From Cedecea neteri (GTDB lineage Bacteria > Pseudomonadota > Gammaproteobacteria > Enterobacterales > Enterobacteriaceae), in contig NZ_CP009451.1 in NCBI RefSeq assembly GCF_000757825.1, positions 1,612,001 to 1,676,000 of the forward strand: 64,000 bases of DNA, read 5' to 3'. The notes below the pieces were generated by a model that did no database searches, was not told the origin of the DNA, and was given only the letters and a program-made list of their open reading frames with translations. The translations under genes were made by a program, and so were the position numbers. This document shows, piece after piece, positions 39,394 through 49,347 of the stretch (position 1 is the stretch's first letter; each line of letters begins with the position of its first letter).

Positions 39394-40320
39394 TTAAATC
39401 GTGTAGAGCCCGGCATGGCCGAACGGCCGGGTTTTAAAGCGGCGATGCAGCCACAGATACTGCTCCGGCGCGCGCATGATTTCGTGCTCAATCTTGCGGT
39501 TCACGTAGGCCGCGGCGGCCTGCTCATCTTCGGCCGGATAGTCACAAAATTCAGGCTCAATAACCAGTTGATAACCGGAGCCCCCGGGCTTACGAATCAA
39601 AACCGTGGTCAGAATGGCGGGTTTTGCCAGGCGAGCAATGGTAAAGGTGCCGTTGGTTGTCGCGGCCTCCTGAACGGCAAAGAATGGTGCAAAGGAACTG
39701 CCTTTCGGGCCGTAATCCTGGTCAGGGGCAAACCACACCGCCTCACCGGATTTCAGCGCCTTCACCATCCCTTTCAGATTGCGCCTGTCGAGCATCGCTT
39801 TGTTGGAACGCGAACGCCCGCGAGTCTGCACGTACTCCATCACCTTGTTATTGTGCGGGCGGTACATTGCCATCATCGGGCGGCACAGCCCCATGACGCG
39901 CCCGCCGAGCTCCAGCGACATAAAATGCACGCCGATAACCATCACGCCCTTGCCTTTGTCGCAGGCGGCGTTGATGTGCTCGAGGCCGCGGACGTCAAAC
40001 CACTTGCGCACGCGTTCATCTGACCAGAACCAGGCCATGCCGGTTTCAATCAGCCCCATACCGAGCGAGCCGAAATTTTTCTGAACGATCATCTCGACCT
40101 GCGCCTCAGTGTAATGAGGGAAGCAAAGATGCAGGTTTTGACGGGCAATGGTGACCCGGCGCTTCAGGAAACGCATGGAGAAACGACCAATGAGGTCGCC
40201 CATCTTCATCAATACCGGATACGGAAGCTGCACCCACAGCCAAAGCACACCCAGTCCAAACCAGGTCAACCAGTAGCGAGGGTGTAAAAGACATTTATAA
40301 AACAGCGGCTTATTTGACAT
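39394..40320 (-). CDS. lpxP: Lipid A acyltransferase, LpxP/LpxL type
   Basis: 308-residue HtrB/MsbB-family enzyme that adds a secondary acyl chain to lipid A at the inner membrane. One N-terminal membrane helix (HPRYWLTWFGLGVLWLWVQLPYPVL) is followed by the catalytic H-x4-E motif, HFMSLE. The segment VGVHFMSLELGGRVMGLCRPMMAMYRPHNN matches E. coli LpxP (cold-induced palmitoleoyl transferase) better than LpxL (IHFLTLELGARQFG). The location next to ampH/sbmA is not that of lpxP in E. coli, so a paralog is possible. Confidence 0.85.
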   Translation of the reverse strand: MSNKPLFYKCLLHPRYWLTWFGLGVLWLWVQLPYPVLMKMGDLIGRFSMRFLKRRVTIARQNLHLCFPHYTEAQVEMIVQKNFGSLGMGLIETGMAWFWSDERVRKWFDVRGLEHINAACDKGKGVMVIGVHFMSLELGGRVMGLCRPMMAMYRPHNNKVMEYVQTRGRSRSNKAMLDRRNLKGMVKALKSGEAVWFAPDQDYGPKGSSFAPFFAVQEAATTNGTFTIARLAKPAILTTVLIRKPGGSGYQLVIEPEFCDYPAEDEQAAAAYVNRKIEHEIMRAPEQYLWLHRRFKTRPFGHAGLYTI

Positions 40321-40731
40321 ATTAACTTCTTAATGCGAGAGGGTTATGTATCGCATAAAGAACTCAATCAGTAGCGGTACGCCTTGGGCTATAACTAAGA
40401 TGCTGCGTAAGGAAAATAGTTGCAGCGACGCAATAAATAACAGGCAGGATAATACGCATTTTTTGCTAAAGCAGCGTAGTGAAATTGTCAGTTTTTCTTC
40501 TTATTTAAGATCTTTCTTTACGGTCAAAGCGCGCAGTCAGCAGGACCGACGAACAAACAGACAAAAAATGCTGCATGAAGCCCCGGCTGACAAAGTTTTG
40601 TACGCCATCTGGTGATGTAACGCACGGTTACGCTTTTCATGCCACAAACGCTGAATTGACGCTTTGCATAAGGGCGCAGAGTAGTATAAATACCTGCAAT
40701 ACCGCTTTATTTTTCTAACTGGATTTTTGCG
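40321..40731. other. Intergenic region between lpxP and ampH
   Basis: 411 bp holding the divergent promoters. AT-rich near lpxP. No coding region with homology or good translation signals, and no recognisable operator. The long upstream region of an LpxP-type gene would be compatible with a cold-shock leader, but I see no specific motif. Confidence 0.55.
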
Positions 40732-41889
40732 TTGAAAACTCGTCTCCCTCGTCTTCTTATGCTGGCCGCAGCCCTGCTTCCAGCGCTTAGTTTTGCGCAA
40801 CCATCACCGGCGCCAGAATTCGCCGCCGACGTGGTCGATCGCTACGCAAACCACATCTACTACGGCAGCGGTGCGACCGGGATGGCCATCGTAGTCATTG
40901 ACGGCAACCAGCGGGTGTTTCGCAGCTTCGGCGATACCCGACCGGGCAATAACGTTCGCCCGCAGCTGGATTCGGTGATTCGCATCGCCTCCCTGACAAA
41001 GCTAATGACCAGCGAAATGCTGGTTAAAATGCTCGATCAGGGAAAAGTCCAGCTTAACGATCCGCTCAGCAAGTATGCACCTCCCGGCGCGCGCGTGCCG
41101 ACCTTTAACGGCCAGCCGATCACGCTGGTTAACCTTGCCACCCACACCAGCTCTCTGCCGCGCGAACAGCCCGGCGGCGTAGCGCACCGCACGGTGTTTA
41201 CCTGGCCAACGCGAGATCAGCGCTGGAACTGGCTCTCACAGGCTACGCTGAAGGCCGCGCCGGGCACCGTCGCCGCCTATTCAAACCTGGCGTTTGACCT
41301 GCTGGCCGATGCCCTGTCTCGCGCAACCGGTAGGCCTTACGCAGATCTGTTCGATGAGCAGATTGCCCGCCCGTTGGGCATGAAAGACACCACCTTTACC
41401 CCTTCGCCAGACCAGTGCAAACGCCTGATGATCGCCGAGAAAGGGGCCAGCCCGTGCGATAATACGCTGGCGGCCGTCGGCAGCGGCGGCGTCTATTCCA
41501 CGCCGGGAGATATGATGCGCTGGATGCAGCAATTCCTCTCCTCCGACTTCCATCATCGCGGGAATCAGGCCGACAGAATGCAAACCCTGATTTATCAGCG
41601 CAGCCAGCTGCATAAGGTTATTGGCATGGACGTGCCGGGCAAAGCCGATGCACTGGGCATGGGCTGGGTGTGGATGTCGCCGAAAGAGGGCCGCCCGGGC
41701 ATTATTCAGAAAACCGGCGGCGGCGGTGGCTTCATCACCTACATGGCGATGGTGCCGCAAAATAACGTGGGCGTTTTCGTGGTGGTTACGCGCTCGCCGC
41801 TAACCCGCTTCGTCAACATGAGCGACGGCGTGAACGATTTGGTCACCGAGCTAAGCGGCAGTGCAGTCCCGGTGACGCCAGCATCCTGA
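40732..41889 (+). CDS. ampH: AmpH, penicillin-binding protein / DD-peptidase
   Basis: Periplasmic class C beta-lactamase-like enzyme with DD-carboxypeptidase and endopeptidase activity in E. coli. The 385 residues start at TTG 40732, as no ATG occurs before the signal peptide (residues 1-22, ending SFAQ). Active-site motifs: Ser87-x-x-Lys90 (SLTK), YSN (in AAYSNLAFDLL) and KTGGGGGF. The long conserved block PGNNVRPQLDSVIRIASLTKLMTSEMLVKMLDQGK is AmpH-specific. A GC-rich inverted repeat (41896-41923) follows the stop and overlaps the end of the convergent gene. Confidence 0.96.
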   Translation: MKTRLPRLLMLAAALLPALSFAQPSPAPEFAADVVDRYANHIYYGSGATGMAIVVIDGNQRVFRSFGDTRPGNNVRPQLDSVIRIASLTKLMTSEMLVKMLDQGKVQLNDPLSKYAPPGARVPTFNGQPITLVNLATHTSSLPREQPGGVAHRTVFTWPTRDQRWNWLSQATLKAAPGTVAAYSNLAFDLLADALSRATGRPYADLFDEQIARPLGMKDTTFTPSPDQCKRLMIAEKGASPCDNTLAAVGSGGVYSTPGDMMRWMQQFLSSDFHHRGNQADRMQTLIYQRSQLHKVIGMDVPGKADALGMGWVWMSPKEGRPGIIQKTGGGGGFITYMAMVPQNNVGVFVVVTRSPLTRFVNMSDGVNDLVTELSGSAVPVTPAS

Positions 41890-41905
41890 AGCCTGAGCGC
41901 GGCGT

Positions 41906-42928
41906 TTAGTTTACCGCCGCGCTATTCTTACGGCGTTTCTTATCGACATACATCAGCGTATCCGCCTCGCGTAGCGCATCGTCCGGGGTGGTGATCGCGG
42001 GATTAATGGCGATAGCGCCGATGCTTGGCCCGGCATAGTCAATCACGCAGGATTTTAGCTGATACTCTCCGCTCAGCAGCGCTGACAATCTGTTACGAAA
42101 GGCGGTCGCCGCGCGCAAAGCTTCGCTGTATTCCGTCGGCCCTGCCCCGGCGACGATAAACTCATCCCCGCCAATTCGGCCCAGAATCTCATCGCCCCTC
42201 ACGCCCTCTTTGAGCCGCTTGCCGATCGCGCAAAGGAAATCGTCTCCGGTTTCATGGCCGTGCATATCGTTTATCTGCTTAAATCCGTCGAGATCGGCAA
42301 ACGCCACCAGCACGTAGCGGGCGTCGTCTTTGGCTCGGGAGAACAGGCGAGGAAGTTGATCGAAGACCGCACGGCGGTTAGGCAGCCCGGTGAGATCGTC
42401 GGTGTAGCTGGCGGTGGTCAGTGCGACGTTGGCCTGCTGCAGCTTCTTCATCAGCTGCTCATTTTGGATCTGCTGGGCAATCAGTTGAGAAAACAGCTGC
42501 AACACTTGTTCACTATGATCGGTGAGGATGCGCTGTTCGGAACTGGCGGCGCACAGCGTGCCGTAGAGCGAGCCATCGGCAAGCGTCACGGGCGTGCTGA
42601 CGTAGGTCACAATCCCCAGCGCCTTTGCCGCTTCAGAATCCCCCCAAACGCTCGCCACATCGCAGGTATAGCGACGGCCTTCGTCCAACGCGCGTTTGCA
42701 CAACGTGTCTTCCCAGGGAACGGAGAGCCCCTCGGGGATATTCATCGCCTTCGTATTGCGGGAAAAAACAATATGCTGCTGGCTGCCCTCCGCGTCGATG
42801 CGGGTCAGGTAGGTGGATTCCATATTGGTCACCAGCTCCAGCATCTCCAACAGCTGTCTGACCAAACCTTCCAGGGTATATTCGGCGTCTAAGGCGGTGG
42901 AGATACGCTCAATTAGATTATCAATCAT
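41906..42928 (-). CDS. GAF-GGDEF diguanylate cyclase, DgcP-like
   Basis: 340 residues: an N-terminal GAF domain (about 15-160) and a C-terminal GGDEF domain (about 175-335). The active-site motif RIGGDEF is intact, so cyclic-di-GMP synthesis is likely. Domain order and length match E. coli DgcP (YeaP), with shared blocks LVRQLLEMLE, STPVTLADGSLYGTLCAASSE and DDLTGLPNRRAVF. The inhibitory-site position upstream of GGDEF reads RGDE instead of RxxD. ATG 42928 aligns with the DgcP start; GTG 42931 is possible. Confidence 0.9.
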   Translation of the reverse strand: MIDNLIERISTALDAEYTLEGLVRQLLEMLELVTNMESTYLTRIDAEGSQQHIVFSRNTKAMNIPEGLSVPWEDTLCKRALDEGRRYTCDVASVWGDSEAAKALGIVTYVSTPVTLADGSLYGTLCAASSEQRILTDHSEQVLQLFSQLIAQQIQNEQLMKKLQQANVALTTASYTDDLTGLPNRRAVFDQLPRLFSRAKDDARYVLVAFADLDGFKQINDMHGHETGDDFLCAIGKRLKEGVRGDEILGRIGGDEFIVAGAGPTEYSEALRAATAFRNRLSALLSGEYQLKSCVIDYAGPSIGAIAINPAITTPDDALREADTLMYVDKKRRKNSAAVN

Positions 42929-43061
42929 CACACTGAAATACCTTTATCGGTGGTGCAGACTTACGCCCGGAAGCGCACTTTTTACCCTATCACAACGGTA
43001 ACTTCTACCCACCAAAATATGATATTTCTGTCGACAATTAAACCTTGCAAAATGTAGAGCT

Positions 43062-43964
43062 TTAGCGCGAATGCAGCTTACCTCGGGAATCCAAAGAGAT
43101 AAGCACCACGGAAGAGATAATCAGCAGCGATCCCAGCCAGTCCGGCAGCGTAAAGCTAATCCCCAGCAGCAATACCGACAGCAGCGCGCTGCTTAACGGC
43201 TCCGCGCAGCTGAGAATACTGGCCTTTGCCCCACCAATCATTTGCGCGCCGGTCAGATAGAGGCTGAAGGTAATAGCCGTGCCCACGATGACCAGGTAGA
43301 AAAAGGCCAGCAGCGTGCCGCCGCTCGTGGTAAAACTGCCTGGCTGGCTGGCGTAAAACGGCAGCAGTGCCGCGCCGCCCAGCAGCATGCTCCAGCCGAC
43401 TATCGGTAACGTGCCGTAGCGGGAGATAAGCTTCGAGGGGTACGTCGTGTAAAACGCTGCGGCAAACGCGGAGGCAATCCCCCAAAACAGCGCGCTGCCC
43501 GAGATGGTAATCGACGCAGGGTTGCCGTGAGTCACCAGCACAAAGGTCCCGATGAGCGAGGTTCCGATCGCCGCATAAACCAGCTTGCCGGAGCGCTTTT
43601 TACGCACGAAGGCAAACCAGGCCACGATAATGGTTGGCGAGAGGAACTGCAGGACCGTGGCGGTTGCGGCGTTGGACTGCTCGATGGTCAGCAGGAAGGT
43701 CAACTGCACCGTTAACGCGCCGCAAAGGGTAAAAATCAGCAGAGAAATCAGGTCTTCACGCAGCTTAAACACGGCGAAGATTTTGTCCCCGTGCATAAAC
43801 GACAGCATCAGCAGGATCAGGCCGGAAAACAGCAGCCGCAGCATGGTCAGCGACGCCGAGGAAATATGGCTCTGCTCCATAATGTATTGCGCACACACCC
43901 CGGAGCTTCCCCACAGCACCGCCGCAAACAACACATACAGCATCCCTTTCCGACTAACGCTCAT
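43062..43964 (-). CDS. EamA/DMT-family transporter, YicL-like
   Basis: 300 residues with ten hydrophobic segments arranged as two EamA repeats. Strong similarity to E. coli YicL, an uncharacterised putative exporter: [88 protein letters not shown] 43964 is preferred over the preceding GTG by homology. Substrate unknown. Confidence 0.9.
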   Translation of the reverse strand: MSVSRKGMLYVLFAAVLWGSSGVCAQYIMEQSHISSASLTMLRLLFSGLILLMLSFMHGDKIFAVFKLREDLISLLIFTLCGALTVQLTFLLTIEQSNAATATVLQFLSPTIIVAWFAFVRKKRSGKLVYAAIGTSLIGTFVLVTHGNPASITISGSALFWGIASAFAAAFYTTYPSKLISRYGTLPIVGWSMLLGGAALLPFYASQPGSFTTSGGTLLAFFYLVIVGTAITFSLYLTGAQMIGGAKASILSCAEPLSSALLSVLLLGISFTLPDWLGSLLIISSVVLISLDSRGKLHSR

Positions 43965-44070
43965 CACCCTGCCCTTTCAAACTTCCGCTTAATTTAGGCC
44001 AGCATGATAGCGTAAATCCAGGAGGATAAGGTGCCGGACATCACTGTCACCCACGTCCGGCACAGCAAAA

Positions 44071-45606
44071 TTAACTGCCGTAGACGTTAATCGCGCTGGT
44101 TAAGCGCCGCGCACGTTGATTAAGATTTTCAACGACCGCGCCTGCCTGCACCACCATGTCGGCATTGTTCTGCGTCATGGTACTTATTTGCTCCACCGAA
44201 TGGTTAATAAGCCCAAGCGCGCTGGTCTGCTCGCGGGTCGCATCGCCAATTTCTCTTATCAACCCAGCCATCCTGACTATCTCTTCTGCCATTTCGCTGA
44301 TGTGCTTTTCCGCACTTTTCACTTCGGCAACGCCCGAGCTGACGCTGGCTGCGTTACGATCGATCAGCGTTTTAATTTCTTTCGCCGCCGAGGCGGAATG
44401 CTGTGCCAGGTTACGGACTTCAGCGGCCACCACCGCAAAACCCCGCCCGGAAACGCCTGCTCTGGCCGCCTCCACCGCAGCATTCAGCGCGAGGATGTTA
44501 GTCTGGAAAGCAATTTTGTCGATAACGCTGATTATCTCGACGATATGCTCGCTGGCCTCCGCCATCGACTCCATCATCGTCAGCGTGCGTTTCATCATCT
44601 GCTCGCCCTCCAGCGCACTTTGGCTGGCCCTGTCTGCCATTTGCGACGTCTGCGCGGCAGAATCCGCCGTCTGCTCGACCGCGCCGGAGATCTCCTCAAT
44701 GGCCGCCGCCGTCTGCTGCAGCTGGGCGTAGGTTTCATCGGTACGTTCGCTCATCGCCCGGCTGCTACCTGCCAGCTGCTGGCTTATCCCGCCGATGCCG
44801 CTGACCTGGCCGCCTACATCATCCACCAGCGAGCGCAGATTAAGCCCCGACTGGTTTACCAGACGCATCATCAGGCCTATCTCATCCACGCGATTAAGCT
44901 GAATCAGCCCGGTTTTTTGCCCGGAGACAATTCTCTGCATTTGCCGGACGATGGTTTTTACCGGCCTGATAATTTGCTGCTGGAGAAAGCTCCCCAGCGC
45001 GGCAAGCAGCAAAACGGTCAGCGCCGCCTGCCCGCCGCTGTTCAAATGCGCCAGCGGCATCACGCCAACGGCCAGCGCTAACGTAACCAGCGCCCCGAAG
45101 AGCCGTTGAGACAATGAAAGGCGCTGAAAGAGCGACAGCACGCTTTTCCAGCCGCGACGGATAACCAGCCCTTTAAAGAAGCGCAGGTGCCCGGCACGTT
45201 TCTCTCTGACGGCCTGATATAGCGCTTCGCTTGCCGCCACTTCCTCTCGCTCCGGCACCGTTCGCACCGAAATATACCCGGTCAGTTCGCCGTCATGGTA
45301 AACCGGGGTCACGTTCGCACGGACCCAGTAAAAATCACCATTTTTCCGCCGATTTTTAACCATCCCCGTCCAGCTGTCTCCCTGCTGTAAAGTGGCCCAC
45401 ATATCGGCAAACGCCTCGGGCGGCATATCGGGATGACGAATAAGATTGTGCGCCTCGCCCATTAACTCTTGTTCGGTAAAACCACAGGCTTTAATAAAAG
45501 CAGAATTGGCATAAGTAATATGGCTGCGAATATCGGTGGTCGACATCAAAGCCTCTCCGTCCCTGAGAAGATGCTCCTGCTGCGTAACAGGGTTGTTAAC
45601 TCTCAT
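44071..45606 (-). CDS. PAS-domain methyl-accepting receptor, Aer-like
   Basis: 511 residues: PAS domain (about 20-115), hydrophobic membrane anchor (about 165-215), HAMP-like segment, and a complete signalling domain with hairpin tip EIISVIDKIAFQTNILALNAAVEAARAG. The FAD-binding residues of E. coli Aer are kept with the same numbering (Asn34, Arg57, His58, Asp60), so it probably senses redox state for aerotaxis. The C-terminus lacks the NWETF-type CheR tether. An inverted repeat, GTGCCGGAC / GTCCGGCAC (44031-44063), lies downstream. Confidence 0.92.
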   Translation of the reverse strand: MRVNNPVTQQEHLLRDGEALMSTTDIRSHITYANSAFIKACGFTEQELMGEAHNLIRHPDMPPEAFADMWATLQQGDSWTGMVKNRRKNGDFYWVRANVTPVYHDGELTGYISVRTVPEREEVAASEALYQAVREKRAGHLRFFKGLVIRRGWKSVLSLFQRLSLSQRLFGALVTLALAVGVMPLAHLNSGGQAALTVLLLAALGSFLQQQIIRPVKTIVRQMQRIVSGQKTGLIQLNRVDEIGLMMRLVNQSGLNLRSLVDDVGGQVSGIGGISQQLAGSSRAMSERTDETYAQLQQTAAAIEEISGAVEQTADSAAQTSQMADRASQSALEGEQMMKRTLTMMESMAEASEHIVEIISVIDKIAFQTNILALNAAVEAARAGVSGRGFAVVAAEVRNLAQHSASAAKEIKTLIDRNAASVSSGVAEVKSAEKHISEMAEEIVRMAGLIREIGDATREQTSALGLINHSVEQISTMTQNNADMVVQAGAVVENLNQRARRLTSAINVYGS

Positions 45607-45879
45607 ATAAATCCCAAGCTGTAAAAGAGAAGAGTGCCAGCGAGCGTGGCAAAAGGTATGCGATGTTGTTATTTATTGGCGCGATGCGCTGCAGTGTGCG
45701 GCGATATATTCTGCCGAATGAGGTAAATAAGAAAGGACTATTTGATAAGCGGCGAAAATGAAAATTAATTTGTCATTAACTTAGGCGTTAATTGTAAAAG
45801 TGCTGTAGTTTATTTTGTTATGGCAGAAAGATTCTATTTCCCAAAGGGAAATTAAGCGCTCTTTTTAAATTTAAGATAA
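45607..45879. other. Intergenic region upstream of the Aer-like gene
   Basis: About 270 bp, AT-rich, presumably carrying the promoter of the Aer-like gene. I looked for a flagellar sigma-28 promoter: GCCAATAA resembles its -10 element, but no matching -35 lies at the right spacing. No gene seen. Confidence 0.5.
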
Positions 45880-45914
45880 ATAACGCCAACCCTATTAAAA
45901 ACCGTTGGCGTTAT
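45880..45914 (-). terminator. Terminator of pheP
   Basis: 11-bp stem ATAACGCCAAC (45880-45890) / GTTGGCGTTAT (45904-45914) with a 13-base loop, followed by a T-rich stretch on the minus strand. It lies 10 bp past the pheP stop. Confidence 0.75.
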
Positions 45915-45923
45915 TGTTGGACT

Positions 45924-47318
45924 TTAGCTGGCTTTACGGCGCAGCAGCTTAAAGGCGACAAACAGGAACACTATCCAGGCCGGCAGCAGCATCGCAGACA
46001 GACGCATACCGTCGATGGTACACATCAGCCCCAGCACCATCATCATAAAGGCAATACACAGATAGTTGCCGAACGGGTACAGCAGCGCCCTGAAGCTGGT
46101 TTCATGCCCCTGGCTGCGCATTGCCCGACGGAACTTAATGTGCGCCAGCGAGATCATGATCCAGTTCAGCAGCAGGGTCGCCACCACCAGCGCCATCAGC
46201 AGACCAAAGGCCTCATGCGGCAGCAGGTAGTTTAAAACGACAACCAGCGAAGTGATTGCGCCAGACAGCAGCAGCGAATTCACCGGCACGCCGCCACGGC
46301 TGACTTTCGCCAGGAATTTTGGCGCATTACGCTGCACGGACAGCCCGAACAGCATGCGGCTGTTGGAATACACGCCGCTGTTATAAACGGACAGCGAAGC
46401 CACCAGAATCACGAAGTTGAGCGCCGAGGCAACCACATTACTGTTCAGCTCGTGGAAAATCATCACGAACGGGCTGCTGCTGGACTTAATTTCCAGCCAC
46501 GGATAGAGCGAAAGCAGCACCACCAGCGAGCCGATATAAAACAGCAGAATACGGTAAACCACCTGATTAACCGCCTTCGGGATGGTGGTTTGCGGCGAGC
46601 GCGCTTCCGCCGCCGTAATGCCGATAAGCTCCAGGCCACCGAACGAGAACATGATCACCGCCAGCGACAGAATCAGCCCGTGCCAGCCCGTGGCGAGGAA
46701 GCCGCCGTGCTGCCAGAGGTTGCTGACGCTCGCCCGTTCTCCGCCGTGGCCGGAGGCCAGCAGCCAGATACCGAAGCCAATCATGCCGACAATCGCCAGC
46801 ACCTTAATGAGCGCAAACCAGAACTCCATCTCGCCATACAGGCGCACGTTCACCAGGTTCGCGGCGTTAATCACCACGAAGAACAGGGCCACCCACGTCC
46901 AGGTCGGCACGTCCGGGAACCAGTACTGCATATAAATGCCGCCGGCGGTCAGTTCCGCCATGCCGACCAGCACGAACATCACCCAGTAGTTCCAGCCGGA
47001 CAGGAACCCGGCGAAAGGCCCCCAGTACTTATAGGCAAAATGGGAAAACGAACCAGAAACCGGCTCTTCAACCACCATTTCACCAAGCTGACGCATGATC
47101 AGAAACGCGATCATCCCCGCCACGCCGTAGCCCAGCAGTACGGCAGGCCCCGCCATTTGGATCGCCGGGCCAATGCCGAGAAAAAGTCCGGTGCCAATCG
47201 CGCCGCCCAGCGCAATCAGCTGAATATGGCGGTTCTGCAACCCGCGCTGTAATTGATGGCCATCCTCCGGCCCCGCATTCTGGCCCTGTGGCTCAGATGC
47301 GACTGACGTGTTTTTCAC
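45924..47318 (-). CDS. pheP: Phenylalanine transporter PheP
   Basis: APC-family permease, 464 residues, about 12 membrane helices. Near-identical blocks to E. coli PheP: LQNRHIQLIALGGAIGTGLFLGIGPAIQMAGPAVLLGYGVAG and EEPVSGSFSHFAYKYWGPFAGFLSGWNYWVMFVLVGMAELTAGGIYMQYWFPDVP. The start is GTG 47318 with GGAGCAGG upstream. Its own terminator makes it a single-gene unit. It is not next to ybdG as in E. coli. Confidence 0.93.
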   Translation of the reverse strand: MKNTSVASEPQGQNAGPEDGHQLQRGLQNRHIQLIALGGAIGTGLFLGIGPAIQMAGPAVLLGYGVAGMIAFLIMRQLGEMVVEEPVSGSFSHFAYKYWGPFAGFLSGWNYWVMFVLVGMAELTAGGIYMQYWFPDVPTWTWVALFFVVINAANLVNVRLYGEMEFWFALIKVLAIVGMIGFGIWLLASGHGGERASVSNLWQHGGFLATGWHGLILSLAVIMFSFGGLELIGITAAEARSPQTTIPKAVNQVVYRILLFYIGSLVVLLSLYPWLEIKSSSSPFVMIFHELNSNVVASALNFVILVASLSVYNSGVYSNSRMLFGLSVQRNAPKFLAKVSRGGVPVNSLLLSGAITSLVVVLNYLLPHEAFGLLMALVVATLLLNWIMISLAHIKFRRAMRSQGHETSFRALLYPFGNYLCIAFMMMVLGLMCTIDGMRLSAMLLPAWIVFLFVAFKLLRRKAS

Positions 47319-47584
47319 GCCCTGCTCCTTTGTGATTTGTCAAAGGGGCACCTTTTAACATTTGGCGTCGGGAGTGGCAAGGAATGGTTACACTTCGAAA
47401 ATCCCCCACCAGGAATGTTATGCAGGCTCCTGGGCGAAAATCAGCTTCAGCACAAATCATTCTCTTCCCCCGCGCAAAGGAACAAATCGCTATAAGGCAT
47501 AGCATTTCGTTGTTAGACAGTGACAATTCCGGCTTTTATCTTTCGTCATGATTTGTAAATTTTACAGCAAAAAATCTTGAGGGA

Positions 47585-49294
47585 ATGCTATTGGCCAGGT
47601 TACTTGACGCATTACAAACAAAACCCACGCGCTTTCGCCTGGCATTACAGGCAGCCCTGATTAGCAGCGTGGTGGTTTTCTCCGGCGCAGCAACAGCCGA
47701 TGACATTTTAAAAGAAGGCATCACGCCCGCCACCGACGCGAGCCAGATCCCTGCCACCGCTAAGCTTCGCAAAGACACGGTTGTGGCCGGGATCTCTGAA
47801 CCACAGGGCATCTTTAACCCTTACTTCTTCGTTAACGGCTGGGATGAAAACGTCACCAACGTCATTTTCTCGCGCCTGATTGACTGGGACAGCCACGGCA
47901 ACCTGGTGCCAGGCCTCGCCGAAAGCTGGAAAGTCAGCCCGGACGGCAAGGTCTACACCATCAAGCTGCGCCCTGACCTGACCTTTAGCGACGGCTCTCC
48001 GCTGACCGCCGAAGACGTCGCGTTCACCCTCACCGTGCTGTATGACCCGAAATATGACGGCGATACCGACATTACGCTGGCCAACATTGCCGGCGGCGCA
48101 GATTACAAAGCCGGGAAAGCCGACCGCGTCAGCGGCCTGAAGGTTATTGACCCGCTTACGCTGCAGGTCACCACCACCCAACCGGGCGCAACCACGCTGG
48201 GCAAGATTGGCGGCCCGGTGCTGTCGAAAGCTTACTACGGCAAAGGCTACCAGCCCGGCAACCTGGATTACCTGCGTACCCTGCACGGTAAACCGCTGGG
48301 CAACGGTCCTTATGTTTACGATAAGTACATTCCGGGGCAGGAAATTCGCTTCCACGCCAACACCCATTTCTACCGCGGCACGCCGCCAACGCCGCGCTTT
48401 ATCTACCGCGTGACTAACCCGTCCACCAACTTCCAGCTGTTCCAGACCGGCGAGACGGATTACGACGCCTTTACCTCACGCCCGGACGATATTGAACAGC
48501 TGAAACTGCTGGGCTTCGCCAATATCAACCTTTACGGCTCCAGCGACTACAGCAAGGTTGAATTCAACGTTCGTCGCCCGGCGCTGCAGGACGTAAAAGT
48601 CCGCCAGGCACTGATCTACGGCCTGGATCGCCAGAAGCTGATCGACGTGGTTTACCAGGGCTACGGCACTGTCGCCAACGAACCGATCTCGCCGATCTCC
48701 TGGGCCTATAACCCGGAAGGCGTAAATCCGTATAAATTCGATCCTACGCAAGCGAAAAAGCTGCTGGATGAAGCGGGCTGGAAACCAGGCCCGGACGGCA
48801 TCCGCGTGAAGGACGGCAAACGTCTGGAACTGACGCTGCTGGCGAGCAAAAAAGTGCTGAACGACGCACTGATCCCGATCGCTAAAGAGAACTGGCAGCA
48901 AATCGGCGTGCTGCTGAAGCCGCAGGTCGTCGACTTCAACGCCCTGATGGCACAGCGTAAAGCGGGCAACTACGATCTGGCCTCCTTCAGCACCAGCACG
49001 CTGAACGATCCGCACGACGGCGTCTGGGACTTCTACAGCAATGAAGCGAAGGCCTCCGGCTACAGCAATGCGCAGGTCGATAAGCTGATAAACGACGGCA
49101 ACGCCACGCTGGATGAAGAGAAGCGTAAAGCTATCTACCACGAGCTGTATAAGGTGCTGGCTGCGGATCCACCGGCGATTCTGCTCGGCAACCGCAAAAT
49201 ACTGTCCGCCAGCAGCGCCCGCGTCACCGGCTTTAAGCCGGACATCTACAACGGCCTGACCGGCAGCCTGCCGGATGTGAAAATCGTTAAGTAA
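47585..49294 (+). CDS. Peptide-type ABC transporter substrate-binding protein (SBP family 5)
   Basis: 569 residues with an N-terminal signal sequence (hydrophobic core about 20-36, cleavage near ATADD). The family 5 pattern is clear: NVIFSRLIDWDSHGNLVPGLAESWKVSPDGKVYTIKLRPDLTFSDGSPLTAEDVAF, then the C-terminal lobe VRQALIYGLDRQKLIDVVYQG. It heads a five-gene operon encoding a complete OppA/DppA-type importer. Ligand unknown (peptides, glutathione or metal chelates are possible). The 266 bp upstream show no clear operator. Confidence 0.92.
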   Translation: MLLARLLDALQTKPTRFRLALQAALISSVVVFSGAATADDILKEGITPATDASQIPATAKLRKDTVVAGISEPQGIFNPYFFVNGWDENVTNVIFSRLIDWDSHGNLVPGLAESWKVSPDGKVYTIKLRPDLTFSDGSPLTAEDVAFTLTVLYDPKYDGDTDITLANIAGGADYKAGKADRVSGLKVIDPLTLQVTTTQPGATTLGKIGGPVLSKAYYGKGYQPGNLDYLRTLHGKPLGNGPYVYDKYIPGQEIRFHANTHFYRGTPPTPRFIYRVTNPSTNFQLFQTGETDYDAFTSRPDDIEQLKLLGFANINLYGSSDYSKVEFNVRRPALQDVKVRQALIYGLDRQKLIDVVYQGYGTVANEPISPISWAYNPEGVNPYKFDPTQAKKLLDEAGWKPGPDGIRVKDGKRLELTLLASKKVLNDALIPIAKENWQQIGVLLKPQVVDFNALMAQRKAGNYDLASFSTSTLNDPHDGVWDFYSNEAKASGYSNAQVDKLINDGNATLDEEKRKAIYHELYKVLAADPPAILLGNRKILSASSARVTGFKPDIYNGLTGSLPDVKIVK

Positions 49295-49347
49295 TGCAGT
49301 AAACCTCGCCGCCGCCCTTTTACCGGGGCGGCGGCAGTGAGAACGTA

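Noticed and set aside
45607..45700. Sigma-28 (FliA) promoter for the Aer-like gene
   Set aside because: A GCCAATAA element is present, but no TAAA-type -35 is found at the required spacing.
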